Positions 43,883-54,813 are shown, numbered from the stretch's first letter. The stretch is DNA of 64,000 nt from Chryseosolibacter sp044507775 (GCA_044507775.1 JBIQIY010000005.1:124001-188000), one strand, 5' to 3'. The notes: generated by a model from the sequence alone, not told the origin. Numbers and translations are program-made.

Positions 43883-44284
43883 ATGAACGATTTGTCCCGG
43901 ATGAAGCTTCTGATCAATCTCGCCAAGGTCGATGGTCAGGTTGCCGACAAGGAAAAGAATTACCTGATCAGCATCGGTCGCGCGAACGGCATTTACCCCG
44001 ATGAGATCTATCCGTTGTTCACGCAGAATCATACTGTTACCGTTCCAGCCGATTTATCAGACGACCAGAAGTTCGAGCTGATCTTCACCCTCGTTCAGTT
44101 GATGAAACTCGATGAAAGGATGTATCGGGAAGAGATAGCATTCTGCGGTCAGGTCGGGGCGAGGTTGGGGTATAGCAAGCACGTCATGTTTGAGCTGTTG
44201 GCGCAGGTGAAGTCAGGCCGCATGGAAGCTGCCGAGATGGAATCACTAAAAAAGCTGACGCAAAACTTTCTGAATAAGCCTTGA
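43883..44284 (+). CDS. TerB-like helical protein
   Basis: The 133-residue cytoplasmic protein resembles TerB: LLINLAKVDGQVADKEKNYL (about 9-28) carries the Asp/Glu metal-like cluster at the start of the fold, and MKLDERMYREEIAFCGQV repeats it. TerB-like proteins occur in tellurite-resistance and other stress contexts, but single copies in Bacteroidota have no known role. It is divergent from the DUF479 gene (63-base gap). The lepA promoter lies downstream. Confidence 0.75.
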   Translation: MNDLSRMKLLINLAKVDGQVADKEKNYLISIGRANGIYPDEIYPLFTQNHTVTVPADLSDDQKFELIFTLVQLMKLDERMYREEIAFCGQVGARLGYSKHVMFELLAQVKSGRMEAAEMESLKKLTQNFLNKP

Positions 44285-44343
44285 CGCTCCTGCGCGTTAC
44301 CGGCCGGCGGCAAAGTTTAAAAATCAGCGGCTGACGGCTAATT

Positions 44344-44377
44344 TTTGCAACATCTGGCTAATAAATTCCTACTTTTG
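44344..44377 (+). promoter_or_regulatory. lepA promoter (TTTG ... TACTTTTG)
   Basis: TACTTTTG (44370-44377) matches the -7 consensus exactly and is followed by CACTCC, as at rpsT (GCAGTCC). A TTTG at 44344 is the -33 candidate, with a spacer of 22 bases, a little long. Transcription would start near 44383, about 25 bases before the lepA ATG. Confidence 0.65.
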
Positions 44378-44407
44378 CACTCCACATTTTGAGGAATAAA
44401 GACGGGA

Positions 44408-46192
<1,785 letters not shown>

Positions 46193-46215
46193 CCTTCTCG
46201 CATATTATACCTGAT

Positions 46216-47103
46216 ATGACTGAAACAACCACATACACATTGATCGATGGCCGCAAGATCTCGGATGACATCAAACATGAGATCGCGGAGAAAGTTGCGC
46301 TGCGCAAACAACAGGGCAAGAAAATACCGCATCTCGCCATCATTGTTGTCGGCGACGACGGCGCCAGCCAGACCTATGTCGACAACAAAGTGAAAGCGTG
46401 CAAAGCGGTCGGCTTTCACTATACGATGATGCGCTTTGCGGATACGATCAGCGAAGAGAAACTGATGCGTCACATCGATCATGTCAACAATGACGACGAC
46501 GTCGATGGTTTCATTGTGCAACTCCCGCTGCCCGACCATATCTCGGTCGAGAAGATTACCGAGATGATCCGGTCCGACAAAGACGTGGATGGATTTACGA
46601 ATCACAACTTCGGAAGTATCATTTCAAAGAATCCGCTGCTGATGCCAGCGACTCCTTACGGCGTACTGGAGTTGCTACGCCGATATAATATAGAGACGGA
46701 AGGCCGGCACGCTGTAGTTGTCGGTGCCAGCCGTATTGCAGGCGCGCCCCTGAGCATGATGCTTGTGGAACAGGGCCGTGCGACGGTTACTATCTGCCAT
46801 AAATACACGAAAGATCTGGCCGAAATTACACGCGCTGCAGATATCCTCTTCGTCGCAGTGGGCAAGCCAGGGCTAATCACGGCAGATATGGTTAAAGATG
46901 GCGCCGTGGTCATTGACATCGGCACCACGCGGGTTGAAGGGCCTGAATTTGCCAGGGGTTGGGCTATCCGCGGCGATGTCGACTTCAAAGGTGTTTCCAA
47001 AAAAGCTTCCTACATCACACCGGTTCCCGGTGGAGTAGGGCCCATGACAATCGCTTCACTGCTTTTGAATACACTGCGCGCAACGGAGTCGCGCAATCCT
47101 TAA
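46216..47103 (+). CDS. folD: Bifunctional methylenetetrahydrofolate dehydrogenase/cyclohydrolase
   Basis: From the ATG at 46216 the protein has 295 residues; a TTG frame overlapping the lepA stop is less likely. The first domain holds VGDDGASQTYVDNKVKACKA with the catalytic Lys/Tyr, and DGFIVQLPLPDHI. The second domain holds the NADP site VVVGASRIAGAPLSMMLVEQ and TPVPGGVGPMTIASLL. It converts 5,10-methylene-THF to 10-formyl-THF. It is probably co-transcribed with lepA and queE; the gap to queE is 15 bases. Confidence 0.97.
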   Translation: MTETTTYTLIDGRKISDDIKHEIAEKVALRKQQGKKIPHLAIIVVGDDGASQTYVDNKVKACKAVGFHYTMMRFADTISEEKLMRHIDHVNNDDDVDGFIVQLPLPDHISVEKITEMIRSDKDVDGFTNHNFGSIISKNPLLMPATPYGVLELLRRYNIETEGRHAVVVGASRIAGAPLSMMLVEQGRATVTICHKYTKDLAEITRAADILFVAVGKPGLITADMVKDGAVVIDIGTTRVEGPEFARGWAIRGDVDFKGVSKKASYITPVPGGVGPMTIASLLLNTLRATESRNP

Positions 47104-47118
47104 TTTCATTCTCCCGCG

Positions 47119-47742
47119 ATGTTGGATAATTCCGATACGCCGAACAGTGCTCTTCCTTTGATGGAAGATTTTTACACCATCCAGGGAGAAGGAAACTATC
47201 AGGGGCAGGCCGCATATTTCGTGCGCCTCGGCGGATGCGATGTCGGTTGTGTATGGTGCGACGTAAAGGAATCGTGGGATGCTTCAGCCCACCCAGTTGT
47301 TACTGTGGAAGAGATCACGCGCCGCGTTAAGTCAACCGGTGCACCGGTGGCTGTTATCACCGGCGGAGAACCATTGATGTATGATCTGACTACCCTCACT
47401 AAAAGCCTGATGGAAGCCGGCGTGCGAACGCACCTTGAAACATCTGGTGTATATCCCCTGACGGGATCATGGAACTGGATATGCTTTTCTCCGAAAAAGT
47501 TCAAGCAACCCGATGCATCAATTTTCCCGCGCGCCGATGAGTTGAAGATCATCGTCTATAATACCAGCGACTTCCAATGGGCCGAAGAATATGCCAGCCG
47601 GGTTCGGGAGGAGTGTAAATTGTTTCTGCAGCCCGAATGGTCGCGTGAAAAGGAAATGCTTCCGGGTATCATCGCGTATGTGAAAAAACATCCGAAGTGG
47701 AAGATATCGCTTCAGATACATAAGTATATGGAGATACCTTGA
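47119..47742 (+). CDS. queE: 7-carboxy-7-deazaguanine synthase
   Basis: The 207-residue radical-SAM enzyme has the CxxxCxxC cluster motif CDVGCVWC (about 38-45), preceded by EGNYQGQAAYFVRLGG. The SAM-binding GGEP occurs in VITGGEPLMYD, and the C-terminal region has SFSPKKFKQPDAS-like ICFSPKKFKQPD. It makes the deazaguanine ring of queuosine from CPH4. Other que genes are not in the window. It follows folD on the same strand. Confidence 0.95.
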   Translation: MLDNSDTPNSALPLMEDFYTIQGEGNYQGQAAYFVRLGGCDVGCVWCDVKESWDASAHPVVTVEEITRRVKSTGAPVAVITGGEPLMYDLTTLTKSLMEAGVRTHLETSGVYPLTGSWNWICFSPKKFKQPDASIFPRADELKIIVYNTSDFQWAEEYASRVREECKLFLQPEWSREKEMLPGIIAYVKKHPKWKISLQIHKYMEIP

Positions 47743-47752
47743 TTTGTTGAAA

Positions 47753-47813
47753 GGGGTGGAGGTGTAAGGGGTATAGGGGGTGTAGGGGGTATAAGGGTCT
47801 AGGGGTGTAAGGG
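47753..47813 (+). repeat. G-run array of the G-quadruplex type
   Basis: Runs of three to five G (starting at 47753, 47768, 47776, 47785, 47795, 47802 and 47811) are separated by 4-5-base loops such as TATA, TGTA and TGTAA, so several intramolecular G-quadruplexes are possible on the plus strand. It lies in the 188-base spacer between queE and pabB. Confidence 0.75.
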
Positions 47814-47820
47814 TTTAAAA

Positions 47821-47915
47821 GGCAGGTTGAATGCGGGTATAAAGGCAGGTTGAATGCAGGTATAAAGGCAGGTTGAATGCTGGTTTAAAGGCTGGGTTTA
47901 ATGCAGGTTAGGTTT
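47821..47915. repeat. Degenerate tandem repeat (AATGCAGGT / AAAGGCAGGTTG), ~22-23 bp period
   Basis: Three similar units of GGCAGGTTGAATGCNGGTATAAA-type (two half-units of 11-12 bases each) are followed by a weaker fourth. Read on the minus strand they give AACCTGCATT words, the same family as the array at 20805-20918. Confidence 0.8.
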
Positions 47916-47930
47916 GAGTAATATTCTATT

Positions 47931-48902
47931 GTGTCTGTCAGGGAGTTTGCAAGTGTTTTGAATGAATATGGCGCGGACGGAACGCCGTTTCTGTTCCTGG
48001 TGGATTTTGAAATGAAGAAGCCCATTGTCTTCCGGCTTTCCGAGGTTGACGATTCGAATATATTATACCACATAAACGGCCGCACCAATTTTGGGGGCTT
48101 AAGGGTTGGACGTCGCACGATCGACTTAGTGAAGTACCCACCGGATTTTGATGTTTACAAGAAAAAGTTTGACCGGGTATGGTCGCGGCTTACCTACGGT
48201 GATTCCTATCTGACAAACCTGACGATAAAGACGCAAGTAACAACGGATCTCACACTGAAGGAGATCTTCGCGCTGAGTCACGCGAAATACAAACTGTGGT
48301 TCCGCGAGGAGTTCCTGGTTTTCTCGCCGGAGACTTTTGTCCGCATCGACAGTGGACAGATATTCTCCTATCCCATGAAAGGAACGATCGATGCTTCGAT
48401 GCCGGGCGCCAGGAAGAGAATTTTAGGTGATGCCAAGGAAATGGCGGAACACGTAACGATCGTCGACCTCATACGTAACGATCTCAGCGCCGTGGCGAAT
48501 CACGTGGAGGTTACTCGCTTCCGCTATGTGGAAGAGATCAGGACTTCGCAAAAAAATCTGTTACAGGTGAGTTCGGAAATACGCGGCGAGCTCGATCCGC
48601 ATTATAAGGGGAAGCTTGGCGATATTATACTCACGCTTTTGCCGGCAGGCTCGGTAAGCGGCGCGCCGAAATGCAAAACACTCGACATCATTCGCGGGGC
48701 AGAAGATGAACCCCGCGGCTATTATACAGGTATCGTAGGATTATTCGACGGAAGCGTTCTCGACAGCGGCGTAATGATCCGGTTCCTCGAACGCGATAAG
48801 GACGCATTGTTTTACCGCAGCGGAGGCGGGATAACGGTGCAGAGCAATGTAGAGTCGGAGTATAAAGAAGCAATCGACAAAGTATATGTCCCTCTTGATT
48901 GA
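47931..48902 (+). CDS. pabB: Chorismate-binding enzyme, aminodeoxychorismate synthase component I
   Basis: The 323-residue protein is the chorismate-utilising domain with a short N-terminus. KGTIDAS, then EMAEHVTIVDLIRNDLSAVA, PAGSVSGAPKCKTLDIIRGA, RGYYTGIVGLFDG and FYRSGGGITVQSNVESEYKE are hallmarks. KGTID with Lys in the nucleophile position points to PabB rather than anthranilate synthase. It makes 4-amino-4-deoxychorismate for folate. The start is probably the GTG at 47931, which lies 15 bases after a repeat array. It overlaps the downstream aminotransferase gene by 17 bases, as in pabB-pabC operons. Confidence 0.9.
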   Translation: MSVREFASVLNEYGADGTPFLFLVDFEMKKPIVFRLSEVDDSNILYHINGRTNFGGLRVGRRTIDLVKYPPDFDVYKKKFDRVWSRLTYGDSYLTNLTIKTQVTTDLTLKEIFALSHAKYKLWFREEFLVFSPETFVRIDSGQIFSYPMKGTIDASMPGARKRILGDAKEMAEHVTIVDLIRNDLSAVANHVEVTRFRYVEEIRTSQKNLLQVSSEIRGELDPHYKGKLGDIILTLLPAGSVSGAPKCKTLDIIRGAEDEPRGYYTGIVGLFDGSVLDSGVMIRFLERDKDALFYRSGGGITVQSNVESEYKEAIDKVYVPLD

Positions 48903-49482
48903 GTCCATCAAATTGCTTGACGGCAAGTTTTTCAACCTGCGCTTTCACGAGCAAAGAATGAGAAAATCGCTGTCTGTAGTTTCGGGCGTCGATCAACCCG
49001 TTCAAATCGAACGGTACCTGCGCGATTGCAGCATTCCGCAGTCCGGCTTGTTCAAGTGCAGGATACTTTACGATGCGCAGGCGGGCGAGACAACTTTTTC
49101 TTCGTACACGCCCCGCCCTGTCAGGACACTGAAGGTCGTGGAAGGCGGTGATATTGCATATCCCGTAAAGTATGCTGACCGCTCTTCTATTGAGCGCCTG
49201 TTTCATCAGCGGGAGCATTGTGACGACGTAATGATCATCTGCAACGGAAGGGTTACGGATTGCAGTTATTCGAATGTGGTTTTCAGGAAGGGCCGAGCAT
49301 GGTACACATCTGACAGTCCTTTGCTCGAGGGAACGCAGCGCGCCAAACTGCTCGAAGAAAATAAGATTCAGGCCCGGGAAATACAGGCGCGCGACATTCG
49401 TTCTTTTGACGGTGTCCGGATAATCAATGCCATGCTTGAATTTGACAGTCCTGAAATTGAAGTATCGGATATAGTTTTTTAG
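48886..49482 (+). CDS. Class IV aminotransferase-like protein, probable 4-amino-4-deoxychorismate lyase
   Basis: The 198-residue protein overlaps pabB by 17 bases. SIKLLDGKFFNLRFHEQRMR fits the class IV start with the conserved Arg. IAYPVKYADRSSIERLFHQR has the PLP Lys candidate (VKYADR). NGRVTDCSYSNVVFRKG and DSPLLEGTQRAKLLEE are the later hallmarks. The protein is shorter than typical PabC (about 270). With pabB next door, it probably splits aminodeoxychorismate into p-aminobenzoate and pyruvate. It ends just before the OmpA-family gene. Confidence 0.82.
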   Translation: MSLLIESIKLLDGKFFNLRFHEQRMRKSLSVVSGVDQPVQIERYLRDCSIPQSGLFKCRILYDAQAGETTFSSYTPRPVRTLKVVEGGDIAYPVKYADRSSIERLFHQREHCDDVMIICNGRVTDCSYSNVVFRKGRAWYTSDSPLLEGTQRAKLLEENKIQAREIQARDIRSFDGVRIINAMLEFDSPEIEVSDIVF

Positions 49483-49490
49483 CTTTCGTG

Positions 49491-51416
49491 ATGGTTCGGA
49501 TATTCCTGATTCTTTTTGTTTTGGTTTCCGCCTCGGCCCAGGCGCAGATGCCGCTTGCTACCAAATCGAAAAAGGCCATTGAACTGTATACGGAGGCGGA
49601 TAACTTCCGCGTGCGCGGACAATTCTCGCAGGCGATTGGTTTGTTGAACGAAGCGATCAAAAAGGACAAGAATTTTGTAGAGGCCTATTACCGCCTGGGC
49701 ATCATTTATATGACGCTGAAAGATTTTCCGGCGGCCATCCGGAATTTTGAAAAGGGCCTGGGCCTGACCAACGACATCCGCAAGCAGAAGATATTCTGGT
49801 ACGATCTCGGCGAAAGTTATTTCACGGCGGGACAATATGACAAAGCTGAAAGCACCCTCGGCCAGTTTTTGAAAGCTGAAGTTCAGAACCGGCCCAAGGT
49901 CGAGCGTGCCCGGTTGCTGATGAACAATATTGAATTTGCGAGGGAAAACAAGGACCATGCGTCCGGTTACAAACTGAAAGTGTTGAGCGACACGGTCAAC
50001 GCTTTTGTGATGCAGTACTTTCCGGTACTTACTGCAGACCAGCAGCAGATGATCTTCACGCGAAGGCTCGGCGGTGGGCCAAGTGACGACGAGGACCTGG
50101 TCATTTCCAGAAAAGATGCGCGTGGAAGGTGGACCGAGCCTGAATCGATTTCAAAAAATATCAACAGTGACCTGAATGAGGGCACCTGCACTATTTCAGC
50201 GGACGGACGCAAACTGATCTTTACTTCATGTGTCGGCCGTCAGGGTCTTGGAAGTTGCGATCTGTACGAAAGTGTGCGTGTAGGCGAGGAGTGGACACGC
50301 CCACGGAACCTCGGCCCCGCGGTGAACAGTGCGGAATGGGAATCACAGCCCTCGCTATCGGCGGACGGCAGAACTCTTTATTTTGTCTCCGATCGTCGCG
50401 GCGGCGTCGGGCGCCGCGATATATGGGTTAGCTACCTCAATGAGAAGGGCGAATGGACGCGTGCCAGAAATGTCGGAAAGCCTGTTAACACGATCTACGA
50501 TGAGATATCGCCCTTCATCCACGTCAACAACCGCGTGCTGTATTTCGCATCGAACGGATTGGTGGGCTTTGGAGGCTACGATATCTTCTTTTCGGAGCGC
50601 GATACCTCCGGCGCCTGGACAGGCCCTGAAAATATGGGCAGTCCGGTCAATAACCACGAAGATCAGTTTTCGATGTTCATCACCTCCGATGGCAAGAAGG
50701 GATATTTCTCGCATGAGGAAGTACGGGATGCCGGTTACACGGTTAGCCGGATCTTCGAAATAGACATCCCGGAAGCAAACCGCATCCGGTACAAAAGCAA
50801 TTACGTAAAGGGGATTGTGACGGATAAGCAGACACACGCGCCGTTAGCCGCAAGCGTTGAGCTTATCAACCTGGAAACCCGCGAAACGGAATCGCTTGTG
50901 ACGTCCGACTCGGTGTCGGGAGCCTATCTCATCGTACTGACTCAGGGAGCGGAGTATGCATTGTACGTCAACCGGAAGGATTACCTATTCCGCAGTCTGA
51001 ACTTCAACTACTCCGAGCGCAAGGATTACGAACCCATTGTCCTGGATATCGAGCTCGAGAGGGCTACAGAAGGGACCACAGCCGTGCTACAGAACATATT
51101 TTTTGATGTTGACAAGTATGATCTGAAAGAGAAGTCTGTAACCGAACTGGACAAGGTCACGCGCTTTCTGAAAGAAAATCCGGGCTTCAGGATTGAGATC
51201 AGCGGTCATACGGACAATGTAGGTTCGGACTCATATAATATAGAGTTGTCCCTAAAACGGGCACAAGCTGTGTATAACCACTTGATTTCCACCGGAATAG
51301 ATCCAAAAAGGCTTTCCACCCGCGGATATGGGGCTTCCCGGCCCCTGGCCGACAATTCTACCGAAGCGGGACGGCAGCAAAACCGCAGGATCGAATTTAA
51401 GCTCCTGAGGTCGTAA
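49491..51416 (+). CDS. OmpA-family outer-membrane protein with TPR, PD40 and carboxypeptidase-like domains
   Basis: From the ATG at 49491 the protein has 641 residues. After the signal peptide (ILFVLVSASAQAQ) come TPR-type helices (about 25-150), a WD40-like PD40 propeller (about 170-400, with SQPSLSADGRTLYFVSDRRG), a carboxypeptidase-like domain (about 440-510) and a C-terminal OmpA domain (about 535-641). The OmpA part has FFDVDKYDLKEKS, ISGHTDNVGSDSYNIELS and GYGASRPLADN. It anchors the outer membrane to peptidoglycan. Relatives of this layout occur in the type IX secretion/gliding context, but no T9SS gene is nearby. It follows the folate genes closely. Confidence 0.92.
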   Translation: MVRIFLILFVLVSASAQAQMPLATKSKKAIELYTEADNFRVRGQFSQAIGLLNEAIKKDKNFVEAYYRLGIIYMTLKDFPAAIRNFEKGLGLTNDIRKQKIFWYDLGESYFTAGQYDKAESTLGQFLKAEVQNRPKVERARLLMNNIEFARENKDHASGYKLKVLSDTVNAFVMQYFPVLTADQQQMIFTRRLGGGPSDDEDLVISRKDARGRWTEPESISKNINSDLNEGTCTISADGRKLIFTSCVGRQGLGSCDLYESVRVGEEWTRPRNLGPAVNSAEWESQPSLSADGRTLYFVSDRRGGVGRRDIWVSYLNEKGEWTRARNVGKPVNTIYDEISPFIHVNNRVLYFASNGLVGFGGYDIFFSERDTSGAWTGPENMGSPVNNHEDQFSMFITSDGKKGYFSHEEVRDAGYTVSRIFEIDIPEANRIRYKSNYVKGIVTDKQTHAPLAASVELINLETRETESLVTSDSVSGAYLIVLTQGAEYALYVNRKDYLFRSLNFNYSERKDYEPIVLDIELERATEGTTAVLQNIFFDVDKYDLKEKSVTELDKVTRFLKENPGFRIEISGHTDNVGSDSYNIELSLKRAQAVYNHLISTGIDPKRLSTRGYGASRPLADNSTEAGRQQNRRIEFKLLRS

Positions 51417-51420
51417 ATCG

Positions 51421-51533
51421 ACCGCCTGTAGGGGTACTTTTTTCATACCGTTTTTTGAGGTATTTTATGCGACGCGAAATACCCCTGATGGGGGTAAATT
51501 ATTTTTACGGCTGCTTTTTTTGTCCTAAGTTTG
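51421..51533 (+). promoter_or_regulatory. Promoter and two-site dyad operator of SusC operon 3
   Basis: Two dyads ATACC-N9-GGTAT (51445-51463) and ATACC-N9-GGTAA (51479-51497) lie 34 bases apart, with a weaker one, ACC-N9-GGT, at 51421-51435. The -7 element TAAGTTTG is at 51526-51533, about 41 bases before the ATG. The same two dyads, with the same 34-base spacing and nearly the same distance to TAAGTTTG, precede the SusC gene at 63872. Confidence 0.8.
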
Positions 51534-51566
51534 GTTGACTAACAATTCACATTAACCTATTATTTT

Positions 51567-54500
51567 ATGAAGAGACTTTTACTGCTAGTTATTACGGCGG
51601 CAAGTATGTTCATGCCGGCCGCCCTACAGGCTCAGGACCGAACAGTCTCAGGGCTTGTAACGTCTGCTGAAGACGGTACTCCTCTCCCTGGAGTGAACGT
51701 GGTGATAAAAGGCACCACGGAAGGGACTTCCACGGACGCAGACGGGCGATTTTCCCTGAGCGTTCCAACCCCGGAATCGGTCCTTGTTTTTTCGTTTATC
51801 GGATTAAGTACGCAGGAAGTTCAGGTTGGGCCTCGTTCTATCGTCGACGTGCAGATGTCGCCGGACATGACCCAGCTTTCCGAGGTGGTTGTTGTGGGTT
51901 ACGGAACGACTACGCAACAGGCCTTTACCGGTACGGCGAAGGTGGTCGATTCTGACGATCTTATCCGCAAGAACGTCACGAACGTTTCCCGCGCGTTAGC
52001 CGGGGAGGTTGCCGGTCTTCAGGTGATCAACACGAGTGGTCAGCCCGGCACGGAAGCAACGATCCGTATTCGCGGCTTCGGGTCTGTCAATGGGAACCGT
52101 GATCCACTTTATGTTGTGGATGGTGTTCCGTTTACGGGAAGTTTAAACTCAATCAACCCGTCGGATATTGAATCGACAACGGTTCTCAAGGACGCTGCTG
52201 CCACGGCGATTTACGGATCGCGGGGAGCAAACGGTGTAATTATTATCAATACTCGCAGTGGCAAAGGGAAAGACTCATTCGTTGAGGTCGATGGCCAGTT
52301 TGGAACGAACATGTCGTTGTTGCCCCGATACAGCGTTATCAGGTCGCCGGAAGAATATATTGGCCTTAGCTGGGAAGCTATGTACAATCAGGGAGTCGCC
52401 ATAGACGAAACGGATCCTACGGCGTACGCAAACGCGACGCTGTTTTCTGGCGATGGGATTGACCCGAACAGCAACATGTGGAACGTCGCTGATGGCGGTG
52501 AACTTATCGATCCCGCGACTCGGATGGTGCGGACCGGCGTAACGCGTCTGTTTGATCCTGAAAATTGGGAAGACTATGCGTTTCAAGCTTCGTCGAGAAA
52601 TGAAGTAAACGTCAAATTTGGCGGGTCAAATGATAAGACCAATTATTACAGCTCGCTCGGATACCTGAAAGACAACGGCTACATTGTAAATTCAGATTTC
52701 CAGCGCCTCTCTGCCCGCTTGAACCTGAATCATGAAGTTAAAAAATGGCTGAACACTTCCCTGAACTTTGGATATGCGAAGACGAAAAGGAATCGCGGTG
52801 GGCAGAGCACCGACTCGGGAAGTATTTTCTGGTTTGTCGACAACATCCCGTCAATTTATCCGCTGTTCATGCGCGATGCAGAAGGCAACAAGCTGGTCGA
52901 TCCAATCTTTGGCGGTGATCGATTCGACTATGGAGAAGATAGTAAAAGGAAGTTCGGATCGCTGACAAATGCGATTGCTGATGCTACTTATGATACTCAG
53001 CGGGACGACCGGAATGAGCTGAATGGCGCGGCATCCATAAACTTTGATATTATGGATGGTCTGTCGTTTGAGAACAGGCTTGGCGTCCAGTACTACAACA
53101 ACAAGTATGTTAGCCGTGGCAATAAATACTACGGTGGCTCCGCGTCTCAAAACGGATCGATATACAACAGGCGGTCCGAAATGTTCTCCTCAAACCTTTT
53201 GAACTTACTTCGTTATAACAAAATTTTTGGCTCCAATACGTTGGAGGTGATTGCTGCACACGAGGCAACGGAATGGGGCATCGATATCATGGACGTATCT
53301 GCCTTCAACCTTGTTGACCCCGACCTGGAGGACTTTAACAATGCGGTTGTCTCAAATCCCATCGACTCATGGAGCGAGGGTTATTCGTTGGAGAGCTATT
53401 TCGGGCAGGTGTCGTACGACTTTGACAAGACCTATTTTCTATCAGCAAGTATCCGTCGGGACGGATCATCACGGTTTGTGAAGGAAAAGTGGGGAACCTT
53501 CGGGTCCATTGGTGCGGGCTGGATGATCTCGAACGCAAACTTCATGCAGACACAAAATATCTTCCGGTCATTGAAATTGAAAGCGAGTTATGGTTTGATC
53601 GGTGAGCAGGCTGGTATAGGCTACTATCCGGGATACGACCTGTACAATGTTGATAACCTGAATGATGGTCCTGCGTTCTCGTTTGACACGAAGGGTAATC
53701 CGGACCTTACCTGGGAGACCTCAAAAATGTTTCAAACTGGAATTGAATTTTCAGTTGGAAACTACCTCGACGGTACGATTGATTACTACGTTAAGAACAC
53801 AACTGATCTGATTTTCGATCGGCGAGTAGGACCTTCGATCGGATACGCCTTGATCAAGGTAAATGACGGCGAGCTTAGAAATCAGGGTATTGAGTTCGAT
53901 CTTACAGGGCACCTTATCCGAGGTAATAATGCGTATCTCGACTTAACCGTAAACGGAGAGATCCTCAAGAACAAGATCACTCAGATGCCTATTGACCCGG
54001 CGACAGAACAACAAAAGATTCTTGATGTGCAAGGTCGTTTTGGCTGGGCAGTGAATCATTCGATCTTTGATTATTATCTGAGAGAGTTCGCGGGCGTGGA
54101 CCCCGAAGATGGAACCAGCACATGGACCGTTTACTACAACGATCTGGACGGTAACGGCGAGTTGTCTAGCGGAGAAAATATCACTTCCCTTCACCAGTAT
54201 CTGGCCGATAATCCGGACATGGAAAACTCATTGTCAAAGACAACGACGAAATCTTATTCGCAGGCTACTCAATTTTACTCGGGCAAGTCGGCTATTCCTA
54301 AAGTCAGAGGAGCGGTAAATCTGGCTGCCGGGTTCAAGGGATTAGAGTTATCCATACAGATGCTTTACGGCATTGGTGGATATGCATACGATGCTGCCTA
54401 CGCTGTCCTGATGGGTAACGACCTGATTGGGGGCAACAACTGGCATACCGATATTAGAAAGCGCTGGCAAGAACCGGGAGATATGACGGATGTTCCTCGT

Positions 54501-54785
54501 CTGTCAAACGAAGAGGATCAAAACGTCAATTCGGCCTCAACCAGATTCCTTACAAAGGCGGGCTATCTCATTTTGAATAACGTGCGCCTGGGATACAACA
54601 TTCCCTCGAAACTCTCGAGTGTTGTGGGTATGCGTAATGCCAGCGTTTGGGTTTCTGGCGACAACCTGTGGCTGAAGTCTAAGCGAAACGGATTCAATCC
54701 GTCCACTCATGAAGCTGGAACTTCAGACATGTATCGCTATTCGCCTCTTTCAACGATATCTGCAGGCGTTCGGGTTTCATTCTAA
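51567..54785 (+). CDS. SusC/RagA-type TonB-linked outer-membrane transporter (operon 3)
   Basis: The 1072-residue protein has a signal peptide (ending MPAALQAQ), a carboxypeptidase-like domain with DGTPLPGVNVVIKGTTEGTS, a TonB box (LSEVVVVGYGTTTQQ) and a plug (with LYVVDGVPFTGSLNSINPSD and AIYGSRGANGVIIINT). The barrel ends in TISAGVRVSF. The SusD gene follows after a 28-base gap. No enzyme gene accompanies the pair, so the nutrient is unknown. It differs in plug sequence from the SusC of modules 1 and 2. Confidence 0.95.
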   Translation: MKRLLLLVITAASMFMPAALQAQDRTVSGLVTSAEDGTPLPGVNVVIKGTTEGTSTDADGRFSLSVPTPESVLVFSFIGLSTQEVQVGPRSIVDVQMSPDMTQLSEVVVVGYGTTTQQAFTGTAKVVDSDDLIRKNVTNVSRALAGEVAGLQVINTSGQPGTEATIRIRGFGSVNGNRDPLYVVDGVPFTGSLNSINPSDIESTTVLKDAAATAIYGSRGANGVIIINTRSGKGKDSFVEVDGQFGTNMSLLPRYSVIRSPEEYIGLSWEAMYNQGVAIDETDPTAYANATLFSGDGIDPNSNMWNVADGGELIDPATRMVRTGVTRLFDPENWEDYAFQASSRNEVNVKFGGSNDKTNYYSSLGYLKDNGYIVNSDFQRLSARLNLNHEVKKWLNTSLNFGYAKTKRNRGGQSTDSGSIFWFVDNIPSIYPLFMRDAEGNKLVDPIFGGDRFDYGEDSKRKFGSLTNAIADATYDTQRDDRNELNGAASINFDIMDGLSFENRLGVQYYNNKYVSRGNKYYGGSASQNGSIYNRRSEMFSSNLLNLLRYNKIFGSNTLEVIAAHEATEWGIDIMDVSAFNLVDPDLEDFNNAVVSNPIDSWSEGYSLESYFGQVSYDFDKTYFLSASIRRDGSSRFVKEKWGTFGSIGAGWMISNANFMQTQNIFRSLKLKASYGLIGEQAGIGYYPGYDLYNVDNLNDGPAFSFDTKGNPDLTWETSKMFQTGIEFSVGNYLDGTIDYYVKNTTDLIFDRRVGPSIGYALIKVNDGELRNQGIEFDLTGHLIRGNNAYLDLTVNGEILKNKITQMPIDPATEQQKILDVQGRFGWAVNHSIFDYYLREFAGVDPEDGTSTWTVYYNDLDGNGELSSGENITSLHQYLADNPDMENSLSKTTTKSYSQATQFYSGKSAIPKVRGAVNLAAGFKGLELSIQMLYGIGGYAYDAAYAVLMGNDLIGGNNWHTDIRKRWQEPGDMTDVPRLSNEEDQNVNSASTRFLTKAGYLILNNVRLGYNIPSKLSSVVGMRNASVWVSGDNLWLKSKRNGFNPSTHEAGTSDMYRYSPLSTISAGVRVSF

Positions 54786-54813
54786 GTATATGGTTGTGCT
54801 AAATTTTACGAAC

